This document shows, in pieces, positions 14,301 to 26,900 of a DNA stretch of 64,000 nt. Within the stretch, counting starts at the first letter, position 1. Each line of letters begins with the position of its first letter. The notes under the pieces were generated by a model, which was not told where the DNA came from, ran no database searches, and saw only the letters and a list, made by a program, of their open reading frames with translations. A program made the position numbers and the translations under genes. This DNA comes from Hepsetus odoe (lineage: Eukaryota > Chordata > Actinopteri > Characiformes > Hepsetidae). The stretch lies in the NCBI GenBank assembly GCA_017165825.1, contig CM029369.1, positions 12,876,721-12,940,720 on the forward strand. Direction: 5' to 3'.

Positions 14301-15061
14301 GTTTCGTTGTGGTTCACTGTGTGTTCTCACAATGACAAGAATAGTCACCATTAAATTAATCAATTTACAGAAGAAAGAAGACTTAGTACCTGTAGGTTCA
14401 GTGTTTCCTGGAGAGGATACTTAGTTTCATTACAGGGAATGCCATATAAGTGTGTTCATAGTTTTGCATGAGACCATATTAGAGTTAGAGCAATTTAACT
14501 GAAGCAGTTACGTTTGCAGGACCTTAATACTGGACAATATTATTGGGCGATGCAGGGGTGGGCAGCTCCGGTCCTGGAGGGCCGGTGTCCTGCAGAGTTT
14601 AGTGAAATCCCTGCTTAAACACACCTGGTACAGCTCACCTGATCATTGTCAAGTTTTGTGAGTATGTTTGAGAAGGCAACTACCAAAGTGTGGAGGACAC
14701 CAACCCTCCAGGACCGGAGTTGCCCACCCCTGGGTGCATTAGTTGAGACCTATAATATAACCTTGAAAGTTGTGCATATATCTTTCTATCCATTTGTTTA
14801 TCTAACAGTTCTGTTTTCCTCTGCCCCCCCATTCTCTGCCCAGTGTGTTTAGAGCATTTGGACCAACTCAGGCCATCTTTACTTATCACCTGGTGTTTTT
14901 TACCTGTCACTGTATTGTCCTCTGTCACTCTTTCACCTTTCTCACTCTATTTACCCTTTCTGAGCTACCATCCCTCTGAGTCATCCCTCTCTTTATTCAT
15001 GACCCCCTCTGTACCCTCTCCATCCATTTTCTATTTTACCTCACCCTGTTTTCCCTTTCCC

Positions 15062-15101
<40 letters not shown>

Positions 15102-17468
15102 CTCTCTCTAATGGAAGATCTTTAAAGAACACTTGAACACACGCGTAGTCCTGGTTGCTATGGAGATCTGGACAGATAAAGATCACATCCCAGTCAGTGT
15201 GATGCCACTGGATATGTTGCAGGATTTTTCCAAGTATCGTCAGCAGCACATAAAACAGCATGCGGACGTAGTTCACCTGTTCTCGTGAGTGTGCCACTCC
15301 TCCAATTTACTAATACACTCTTCTCTCATCTTTCTCTATTTTACTACATCAAAATGTCTCAGTAGAATTAACAGACTTGTGAATATATCTTGTCCTGGAC
15401 TAAGGGCTTTCTCCTTGTGTTTGTATACAGTAATGTGACCTTTCACTACCGGCAGAGCAGCGCTGCGTTCTTTGGAGGGATGTGTTCACATAGCCGTGGT
15501 GTTGGAGTGAACGAGGTCAGAACATCTCAAAGGCCTCTTGCTGCACACATAACGTTATTGAATAAAGTTTTCCTTTGTGGTATTATTACGCTGTGAGTCA
15601 AAAAAGAATGAACTCTGCTCCTTTCGGACGCTAGCCCAGTGCTAAACTATAAATTTGCTTTGAAGTTGATCTTAGATCACCCAGACCCAGAGCATTCCAT
15701 TATTGGCAGTGCCATTGTAGATTAAATGATTAGTGTTTGTGCAAAGAGGACAGTTTAACTTAACTGAATTTACCAGTTAGAAGGGGTGTCTGGATACTTT
15801 TGTGCCTGCTCCCCAGGGAATGAATCTGGCTGCCCACTGCTGCATGGTGTGTGTGTTAAATGCAGAGGATGCACTTGATTGTGGTTCACTGTGTGCTATG
15901 CTGTGTGCTCAGTGTGCAATTAGTCACTTTCACCTCACATTTAGTGCAGTATTGTAAAGTGTACTTTATCTAAAGTAAACTGCTTACCATGTATTTTTCA
16001 GTGCTCTCCAGAGACCATCCACAATGAATGGATTTTTCATCTCACATTTCCCAACACAGTCTCACACATTCTCACAATTTAAAATCTAGTGACTGTAATA
16101 ATCATGTTTACCTACAGTTCTTCATTTTTAAACAATTTTTCCAATTCAGTGGCAGTTTGCATGTTGCAATACTCTGTTTCTTTCTTCTTTTAAGTGAAAA
16201 GAAATCTTCCTGGACATTTAGTATATTACATATGCATTTTTGACTGAAAGAGTATACCACAGTAATATAGTCACTGTGGTCAACATATCAGTATCGCATG
16301 CATCACATACTGAATGGAAGTAGAATATGAACATCTATAAATATTCCTCAGGAGTGGTCATGTGAATTGTTAATGATTTTTTTGCAGTACGGTTCAACAG
16401 GGACAATGGCTGTCTCTCTATCCCAGAGCCTGGCCCAGAACCTAGGCATCCGGTGGGATCCTGCAGCCAGCAAGAGCAGTATGCACACACATACACATAT
16501 AGGCTTTCAACTTGAAGGAATAATGCAACCTACGATTCTAACCACAGGTTTACAGGAACATTCCAGCAGAGGCCAACTTTTAGCATATGGGGTGGTGGTG
16601 GTCTAGTGGTAGGATACTTGTCCTCTGGCATAAGAAGTCCCAGGTTCGAATCCTACCTGTGGCACTACCACCACTGGGACCCTGAGCAAGACCCTTAACC
16701 CTGAATTGCTCCAGGGGGACTGTCCCTGTAATTAGGACATGGAAGTCGCTCTGGATAAGAGCGTCTGCTAAATGCCATAAATGTAATTGTTTTGAGTCAA
16801 TGAGTTTCCTTTTTTTGTACAATGTTCATGGAAATGTTTTAAAATGATTGTCAGCTTAAAAAAACAACAATGCTCTCCTTGAATAGTCACTAAATCTTGT
16901 ACTATTTCCTTTCTTTGTCACATACAGCTTCAATGCTTTGCTACTTTGTTGTTTTCTCTTCCAGAGGAGTGTGGCTGTGTGGACTCTTGGGTGGGCTGTA
17001 TCATGGAGGACACAGGGTAAGCTACTGTATTGTACTGTATCACTGCGCACATACACGGATAAACACTTACACGCACAGCTGCGTTTATAATCACAGGGTA
17101 TGTCGTCACAGTGGGTACATGAAGTTCATTGCTGTTATTATTTAGAGAAGGCATAGTTAGCATGAATGCCACAACATGTTTGTCCCTTTTTGATATTGTG
17201 TGCATTGTGTGCTTTGCTCAATCCATAATGGCCTGTGTGTGTCCTCTGATAACAGGGTGTGATGATTTTGCCAGCTAGTTCTGAGACCATTAACCTGTTT
17301 AGCATCAGAAAGTAGCTATCATGATGTGATAAACATGAAGGCATGGCTTTAATAGCACCTGCAACGCTGTGGTGCACAAAAAAATACATTATACCTTTTC
17401 AACCTGCAATACCTGTAAGCCTACTGATTTTACACACTTCTGGCTTTTATTTACCTTTATTCCCTCTG

Positions 17469-17518
<50 letters not shown>

Positions 17519-19595
17519 CTGGCTTTTATTTACCTTTATTCCCTCTGTTTCTCTCTCTCTCTGTTCTGGCTTTTATTTACCTTGGGGTAATCTTTCTCTC
17601 TCTCTCTCTCTCTCTCTCCTCTCCTGTAGAGTGCAACACCCTCGAAAGTTCTCTAAATGCAGCATATCAGATTATAAAGAGTTTCTTTTGAAGGGAGGAG
17701 GATCCTGTATTTTCAACAGACCCACCAAGGTAAGGTACTGGTAGGCATGAACTTTATATAGCTTCAGTTAGTTTTAAAAAATGCACAGTTTTCTTTGCCT
17801 CAATCAATGAGAATTTTAGAAAGTATAATCATGCTAGAAAGCTTCAGACCTGGCCAAATTCCAATATATCAGAGTAATTTAGAAAACATAAAAAGAATGC
17901 AATGAAACTATTATTTTGCCTAAGTTTATCATGAACAATGTGTTACAATAATAAATACTTTGACTAGCAAAAGTATTTTTAACCTTTGGGATGAGTGGTT
18001 CTGTGTTGGGGATAGTTTTGGCCAGGATGTTAAATCTAATGGATGACCATTAAGGGCGTGTGGGGGTGTGTGACCCTGTCCTTTTTATATAACATCAACT
18101 TTAGTCTACACTATTAAAGTCTGGTCTTTACCACACACATTTGTGAACACATGTCATACCTAAATGAAAGGAGCTTGCTGAGGATCTCAAAAGAAGAATT
18201 CTTGGAGCTCACCAGGCTGAAAGTGGTGACAAAACTATGTGAAGAGTTTAGAGTTCACTAATCCACTGTAAGTCAGATATTCTACAAATGGGGTTCTCAA
18301 ATATCTCTTGAACAGGTTGATGTCCGTGTTCTTGAATTCACCATCAGGCTAACACTAAAAACATTTCGGTGTTATGGATTGCTTTCAGAGAGGCACTACT
18401 CTTTTTTTTTTTTTTTTTTTTTTTTCATTGTTCCGCTCCCAAAGACCAGAGTAACAGTACTTTATGTTATCAATTCAGGATTCTATCAAGAAATCCTACT
18501 GCAGATTTTCTGGGCTTTTGAGTGGGAAACTCAACAGAAGGTAGGTCTTGCAGCAAGACAATGACCCTAAACACTCCAGTCAGTCCAAAGAAGAATCTGA
18601 TGCAGCTGAAATTCTGCATTCTGGGGAAGTCAGAGTAAGAGTTGAAGCAATTCTGTAATAAGGAATGAGGCAGAATTTCTCTGTCTGTGATGGGCTCATC
18701 AAGAGTTCTGTAAGAGTTCTATTTATCAAACAGTTCTTTTAGGCCATTATACTAGTCCATTCGTATAGTAGATATGATGGGGCACATTAGTTATAGCTTT
18801 TGTCAACAAAGAGAATTAATGCTGGATCACTTTGATCAGTAATTTGTTCTCTGTATCTATAGTTTTAATCCTGTTGGTCTAGAGGTCACAGCATAACTGG
18901 ATGAGCACGTCTCACTGCATCACAAACTACACATGCCGCTGGTGAACCCATACTTACATTCAACATTTGTATTAAACCAAGCAGAACAAAATGCTGTTTA
19001 CTTGTCAACAAATGGGAAGGTTGAGGAAGTTGAAAGCAACTCACGAGATGGCCAGATATAGGTGGAGCTGGTTGCCACTAATTACTGAGTACCAGTCCTC
19101 TGCCACTAATTATTGTGTGGCAGTTCTCTGCCTCCCTCTGCTGGAGGGCTGACACCCTACTTGTTCGCCCCATGGCACTAGTGTACTATTTTTCACAACC
19201 AGAGTTGTGGTATGTATAGAACAACTGCTGATCTAGTTAAAGATCATTTTAAGGGAAGAATCACAGGGTCTATAGCAGGACCACAAGAAATTGAGACAAT
19301 GTGTAAAACATCATCTTCCACCTCAGAAATGGCCTCAGATTCGCTTGTTCTGAACCTGGCCTCACGTTAAAGTTTTTCAGGAGTGCACTTGACTGTCGTA
19401 TTACCGCCAGTACACTTTGGACAAAATCTCCATTAAGCATATTTACCACAAAATCATCTGTATTCAGTTAAAGATCGATTTCTTTTCTGTTGTTTCTCCT
19501 ATTCAGCTTTTTGAGCCAACTGAGTGTGGCAATGGCTACGTAGAGGTGGGAGAGGAGTGTGACTGTGGAGTGAGAGCCGTGAGTTAGCACACCAA

Positions 19596-19644
<49 letters not shown>

Positions 19645-19669
19645 GATCTATCGATCAATCGATCTATCG

Positions 19670-19700
<31 letters not shown>

Positions 19701-19988
19701 AATCATTTGATTGGTAAATCTATTTCTGTCTTTCTACTATAGGAATGCTATAAGGAATGCTGCAAGAAATGCTCTTTGTCTAATGGAGCCCACTGCAGTG
19801 ATGGGCCTTGCTGCAACAACACCTGTTTGGTTAGTGCTTATCTCTGACACACTCAATGGGTCTAGCCATTCGTTCTTCATTCAGGCCTTTTCGGAAAAAA
19901 AAAACAAAAACTATTTCTGCTTACCTCCTTCTGGTAGTTTGGTGAATAAAAAACATTCAAGATAATCCTTGACATATTTTTAATGTGA

Positions 19989-20043
<55 letters not shown>

Positions 20044-23000
20044 ATTCATCCTTTAGTTTTATCCACGAGGCTACAGCTGCCGCTATGCATTGAATGACTG
20101 TGATATTTCAGAGACCTGCTCAGGAGACTCTGGACAGGTCAGTGATCACATAACCAGACCTCTAATTCCACTTTTAGTACACAGCTCTTACCTGATAGCA
20201 CATGACCTGAACATGCAAAAGCAGTTAGTGTGGTTGATGTCTCTTTCTCTTTGCAGTGCCCCCCAAACCTCCACAAACAGGATGGCTTCTTCTGCCATCT
20301 TAACCAGGTAGGAAAGGGAATAATGGAGAAAAACTGTCCTTTTTATATGTATGTTTACTATAGTCATATCCAGGTTGTCCATTATTATAATTGCCTCTGT
20401 GCATTACTGATTTAGTCATTGTGTAAACTTAGAGCCATTTCAAAAATGTAACTGCATTTGCTGAAGTTATGATTTTGTTCCACAAACAGGGACGCTGCTA
20501 TAATGGAGAATGTAAAACCAGAGAAAGTCAGTGCAAGTATGTGTGGGGACCAAGTGAGTATAATTCTCCAAATAAATACAACATTATCAGTAAAGCATAG
20601 TGGTGTGGGACTAGGCCCCAGGATCAGAAATTTGTGGGTATGAATCCTGGGCCAGAATGGTTGCTCTGAGGTACCCCTGAGCAAGATACTGTCCCCATCA
20701 CTGCTCCTCAGGCACTGAATGCGGCTGCCCGCTTCTTCACTGTGTGTATAGGTGAAAGGCTGAGGATGCATTTCTTTGTGGTTCACTGTGTGCTTACAAT
20801 GATACTAGTCCCTTTCACTTTTACTTAATCTTTTTTCACTTTAATCATTTAAATTGAATTACAGCAGGGGATGCCAACATGGTGCCCACAGGCACCAGGA
20901 TGCCCCTAAGGCCTGTGGACCTGTTCTAAAACTCACTAGTGAGCAACGTCTAAAATTGAATTTTATCCTTATGCTATTCTTCTGTAATCACATTTGCATT
21001 TATATAGATTTGAAAATGACAATATCTAAAAAAAAAAAAGCATCTAAAATATGTTTATTATACATGAAGTTTAGATAAGTTTAGGTAACTGGTAGCCCTT
21101 TGTACTGCTCAGTTCAGTTCAGTACCCGTTAAGTAGCTCTCAGTTTCAAAAAGGTTGGTGACCCCTGAATTACAGTGTGTTGGATAATTGAACTTTGTAT
21201 GTTATTGGAAAGAACCACATGCCAGATATTCATGTTTACATATTACATATGCATTTCTTATAAAAACATGTATTACCCATTGCACCCTTTAACTCTCTTC
21301 TGTCCAAAATCTATTTCTATTTTTCCTTTTCTCTTCATTTGGTCAGAGTCTGGGAGCTCAGAGAAGTTTTGTTACGAAAAGCTGAACACTGAGGGATCTG
21401 AGAAAGGGAACTGTGGTGAAAATGGAGAGAAATGGGTCCAGTGCAGCAAGCAGTGAGTTTGAAATCACATGCTCACTCCCTGCATTGCTTTTAAATGACA
21501 CACACACTAATGCAGTCTTGTGACCAGGTACACATGACACAGAAAACAAAAATGCTTCATTAACAACAATGATGAAGACTAATTTAGGAAGTTACAAAAT
21601 AATTACACTTTTCACAAGGAATTAATAAAAGACTATATAAACAAATGCATAAAGGTGGGTTGATCCATAAGGTTCTGTTTCTTACTCTAGATAAATCAAT
21701 AGATTAACTTAAAATACTCATTAAAGGACAAAACCTCATTTAATAACTCCTAGTTAAAAAAATTTAACCATATTTTATGCAAAATCATGTATGTGTTATT
21801 TAGTAATAATGACAGCCCTTTGATGTTAGAAACTTCAGGACTGGCTCTTATCTAAGCCAAATCTAGCAATAATTTTCATGAACTCATGATATAGGTAATT
21901 TTTAATTATGTATATTAAAAAACTACAAATATGCCCATTTGTCAGTTTACCCCTGATACCACTTTCCTAAGTGATGCACACCAAACCAATCTGAGTGCTA
22001 ATAGCTCCTCCTTTACTTTACAGTATAATGACCAGTAGATGGTCAGTTGATCATATTGCAAAGTAATCTCTAATCTGATTTACAAAGAATTTTAGGCAAT
22101 CAGTTTTAATAGAGAAATCAACCCAGCCACTAGGGAGGCAAAAGGCTGTGTATTTCTTTGTGCAACTCTCAAGCCTGGATAAATGAGGAGGGGTATGTCA
22201 GGAAGGGTATCCGGTGTTTTGCCAAATCAGATCTGTGGACAATGACACAGATTTCATTGTATAGGCAACCTATACCGGTTTGATCCAGGCCAAGGTTAAA
22301 AATGCTCGCCACCAGTACTGTTAGCCCAGCAGGGTGCAACAGGGTGCAGGCAGAAAAAAGAAGAAAAGAGGAAGGCCAAAGAGGAGGTTAATGGATGTTG
22401 TGAGAGAGGACATGCAGTTAGCTGGTTTGAAGAAGGAAGATGCAGATGACAGGAAGAAACTGAGACAGGAGACCCCTGACAGGAGAAGCTGAAAGAAGGA
22501 CTTTAATAAAGAAATCACTGCAGCCCCAATGCTATGTAACAATATAATAGTACGTAATTATCTTCTGTGTCTGAAAGTCACATTACTGCAGAATGTGCTG
22601 AACTAAAGGAATTCATATTTGTATTGTAAAAGGATGATATGCATGTTATCTTGTATTTTGTTTTTTCTTTTTCGTTTTTAATTATAGTTGATGGCCATTT
22701 ATGAATGGGCATTAATTCATTTATAATGAATTGTCCAACAGTAAAATCTTGTATTCCATGATTTGGGCAGTGGTATCCTAGTGATTAGGGAGTTTGGCCC
22801 CCGGGTTGGTAGATTGTGGGTTTGATTCCCTCACCAGTAGGTTGCCCTGAGGTACTCATGAGCACAGTAGTGTCCCAGTCACTGCTCCCCTGGTGCTTTC
22901 AATATCTGCCCCCTGCTGCACGTGTGTGTATGGGTGAAACATTGAGGTTGAATTTCATTGTGTTAGGCTGTGCTTCATTTCACAATGACAGGAATAGTCA

Positions 23001-23959
23001 CTTTCACTTTTTTCATTTATATTAATATTAACTTTTATGTGTTTAAAAAGCTTTGACAAAAATTCTGTTTCTATCTTTTACTGGATTTCCAGAACATACT
23101 GCTTGCAGTAAAGTATCTACAATATTGTGTTTGTACAATGATAGATAAAGTTGTGTCTGTTTGCAGTGATGTGTTTTGTGGACTTCTGATGTGCACTAAT
23201 GTTGGGCAAATGCCACGTATTGGGTTAATAAAGGGAGAGATCACACCAACCACCTTCAACCACCAGGGTAACCTGATTGAATGCAGGTAAGAGGAAAACA
23301 GACAATGGCTCAGAAAATTAGTCTGTGCTTCAGTCAATCTCATCAGCAACCACTCTGAGGTTTTTACACTGATTATCAATTCGATTTACCTTTAAATTCA
23401 GTGGTGGCCATGTATTGCTGGATGATGAAACTGACCTGGGTTATGTGGAGGATGGGACTCCATGTGGGCCGTCCATGATGTGCCTTGACCGCAAGTGTCT
23501 GCCCATCCAATTTTTCAACTTGAGTGCCTGCCCTACTGGCCCCAATAGCCGCATCTGTTCAAACCATGGGGTGAGCTTTCACACTACTCATTTCTTTTGC
23601 AGAAATATTAGACTAATGGCTAAATATAAAACCAGTTTAGCCATTTGTGGTTGCTGTGTCACAATTACATGCCTTAGTATCAGATTATGGCATCCTCTTT
23701 AGCACATATTCCTCATTTCTTAATACCTTAATAAACACTTAAATTAGTTTAAAACAGATACCATTCTTTCTTTCTGCTTTGACTAAAATAATTTCTGCAC
23801 TACTCTGGTTGACAGGTTTGCAGTAATGAAGCGACATGTACATGTGATGCAACATGGGCGGGGACTGACTGCAGCATACTTGATCCTCCCAAAAAGCCTG
23901 CCCCCAGTGAAGACGAAGGACCAAAAGGTCATTTGTTAATTTCTCACCTTTTAACCTCT

Positions 23960-23998
<39 letters not shown>

Positions 23999-26900
23999 TG
24001 TTCTGTTTTACTACATTACTACATTTACTACATCACAGAAACGTTACTTACATTACTCTTTTGTTTTACAATGTTTAAATCATGCAGGTATAAATGACAT
24101 GTAGGTTAAGCCATCATAGAACAGCAGCTAGTAATAATGCTCCTTTTCTTTCATACACAGTGAGTATGGCCACTAACAGGCTGATAGGGGCTCTAGCAGG
24201 GACCATTTTGGCCCTGGGGGTACTGTTTGGAGGCACTGGGTGGGGACTTGAGTAAGCATCTCTTTCTCGATATGACCCTGCCTCTGCTTGTGTGTGATCA
24301 TGTGCGTGTGTGTGTAGTCTGTAATTATGGTGACGTGATTTAATGTTTCAGCCTAAGTGTATGTGAAACCTCATAGTTGGTTGTTAGATCCTCTTTCTGC
24401 CTTTCTTACCTGTTTCTTTTTTTGACCTTTGTCATGTTCTCCTGCTTTTTATTAAACCATGGTTTGACTTTTCAGTCATAAGATCTAATCAACCTGGTTT
24501 TCTGAACACTCAACAGAGGCTTTGTAAGGCATTGTGTTCATTTTAATGCAGTAACTTTGAAACGGGTTTACATATAAGCACTGAGCCTCTAATTTAACTT
24601 GCTGACCACAACTGAACACACTCTAAGTGTTCAGATTCACATTAAAATTTCAAAGGATCTCAATGAATCAGTGATGGATAACACTTTCTTTCAGTTTCAT
24701 GTTTAAGTTGTGAGGGTACAGCACATGGTTTTTCTGGACAAAGACAGCAGATACTTTTCACACTTAGGTCAGCAAAATTAATATGTGTTTTTTTTCATTG
24801 TATCATCATGTTTCAGATTATTTACCATGTCTTACTACCTAGCACAAATGCTATGCTTTATGAACTACATTATTAGGAAGCACATCTTTTTCAGGAAAGT
24901 AACATTCCTATCACAGCCTGCTTTTCTGGATACCAGCCAATGGTTTCAGTAGATAAAATTTTTTAGCTAGGCCTGTGACAAAGTGAGTAGGCAACCTAGG
25001 TGAATTTTGATAGTTTACATTTTCCAAACACTAAGTTATTAAATGATCCTTTCGCCTGTTGCTGACAGCAGTGAAGTCATTATCCTATTTAATTCAACAC
25101 TTCTGCCTTTTAGTAGTTCTAAACAGTTGCAGGATTGAGCCCACATCATAGTCTGCCTATCAACAGCTAAATATTTGATACTAGAGGCATATTCTGTTTA
25201 AGTAGGGTCAGTACTGTTTAACCAAAGTCTATACTTAGTCTTAGCTCAAATCATTAGCCAATTTTGAGCCAAGTAAAAAAACTCTTCCCATACCACCCTT
25301 CACAGGTCCTAGTGCCACCAATTTGATCATAGGCTCCATCGCTGGAGCCATCCTGGTAGCAGCCATAGTGCTGGGGGGGACAGGCTGGGGGTTTAAGTAA
25401 GGACCGGCTGCATGTGTTTCTGTACCAGATTACAGCATCCCTGTGGCTCATGCACTTCAGGGCTTCTGGGCTTCTGCTACAGAAAACAGAAAGGTTTGAT
25501 CATTTTAAGTTTAGATATAATTCAGTAAGGTAGAGACAAAGATGTGACTTTAAGGAAAGGCAGAAAATATTTTCTTGTACAGTACTGTGCAAAAGTTTTA
25601 GGTAGGTGTGAAAAAATGCTGTAAACAAAGAATGCTTTCAGAAAATGGAAGTGTTGATCATTTATTTTCATCAATCAACAAAATGCAGTGAATGAACAAA
25701 AGAGAAATCTAAATCAAATCAATATTTCGTGTGACCACCCTTTGCCTTCAAACCAGCATCAGTTCTTCTAGGTACACCTGCACACAGTTTTTGAAGGAAC
25801 TCGGCTGGTCGGTTGTTCCAAACATGACTGTGTTTCAACCTCTGTGTGACATTGATGATCATCAGCACCTGTTTGGTAAAACTGGTTGATGATACACCGA
25901 CTATAATCCTACAGAATCCCTGACTTTGTGCAAGTGTACCTAGAAGAACTGATGCTGGTTTGATGGCAAAAGGTAGTAACACCAAATATTGATTCGAATT
26001 AGATTTTTCTTTTGTTCGCTCACTTTGCATTTTGTAAATTGATAAAAATAAACAGTCATTATTTGTATTTCTGAAAGCATTCTTTGTTTACAGCACTTTT
26101 TTACAGCACAGTACTGTAAGTCTGCTGATAATGGTAGTATGAACTAATTTTAAGCATTAGGGAAGTAATCTTAAACTGTGGCAGAACTTCAGTTTTCCCT
26201 TGAAGAGTATAGCTTAAAGCCTGACATGCATGGTAAATACAAAACTTCAGTTTTTATCCATTACATGCAAGCTTCTCTAAGTAAACACCAGAAATGGTAA
26301 ACATGGGTTAAAGATATTATATGAACACATGTGACTTTAGTTAAGGCATTCTCAATCCTAGTTGAACTTTGCCCAATATTATGGTTTCCTTCATCTAGCA
26401 TATCTTACTTTACAAGCTCCTCATGTATCTTCTGAAATATGAGCAATCACAGGCCTGGGATTAGAGCTCCTGGACTGACACCGATTCCAATGTAATAACA
26501 TCCTCTGAACACTCTTATGTGTGATGTAAATGAAACAAACCAAAAATGTGGTAATTATAGTTCATGGTAAAAATAGTTTGCTTGCATGCAGCATAACTTT
26601 AAGAGTCTGGGATGTGCTGAATGGTGCCACTGCAGGGGTTCTAGACTATCATTGCTTTGTGACTATCTCTCTCATGTATGGAACATGGCTTAGAGGGCAA
26701 GAGTGTTTGTACCTTGTCTGCCCATTTCCATTTGGAAGTGTTGACCGAAGTTCCCACAATGAAACTTCCTTAGGATCTGTACCTACCCTACTGCACAGAC
26801 CTGATACATGAAAGAGCAAAGGAAAAACATCATCATGTCTTCACCGTGTTATTGGGTGTCACCGTTTTGCTCCTGACATACAGTCTTTCTCCTTCCAAAA

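Larger units (their letters stand above)
13734..15117. other. adam23 intron with SINE, hAT MITE and TC microsatellite
   Basis: Holds a 5'-truncated type-B SINE (about 14210-14355), a short hAT MITE (14553-14732) and (TC)n at 15068-15099 that leads into the acceptor of exon 15118-15284. No other gene. Confidence 0.7.

Noticed and set aside
16596..16665. tRNA-like sequence with box A and box B
   Set aside because: It is the head of a SINE with a conserved non-tRNA body and tail, repeated across the window.
17343..17744. Long frame of Ser-Leu repeats
   Set aside because: A translation of (TC)n microsatellites running into an adam23 exon in a mixed context. The real exon starts at 17630.
19593..19700. 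CRISPR-like spaced repeats
   Set aside because: A simple TCTA tetranucleotide repeat with TCGA variants, with no spacers; the genome is vertebrate.
26530..26811. A 93-codon frame in the last adam23 intron
   Set aside because: No domain, no homology recognised, and no plausible splice links.
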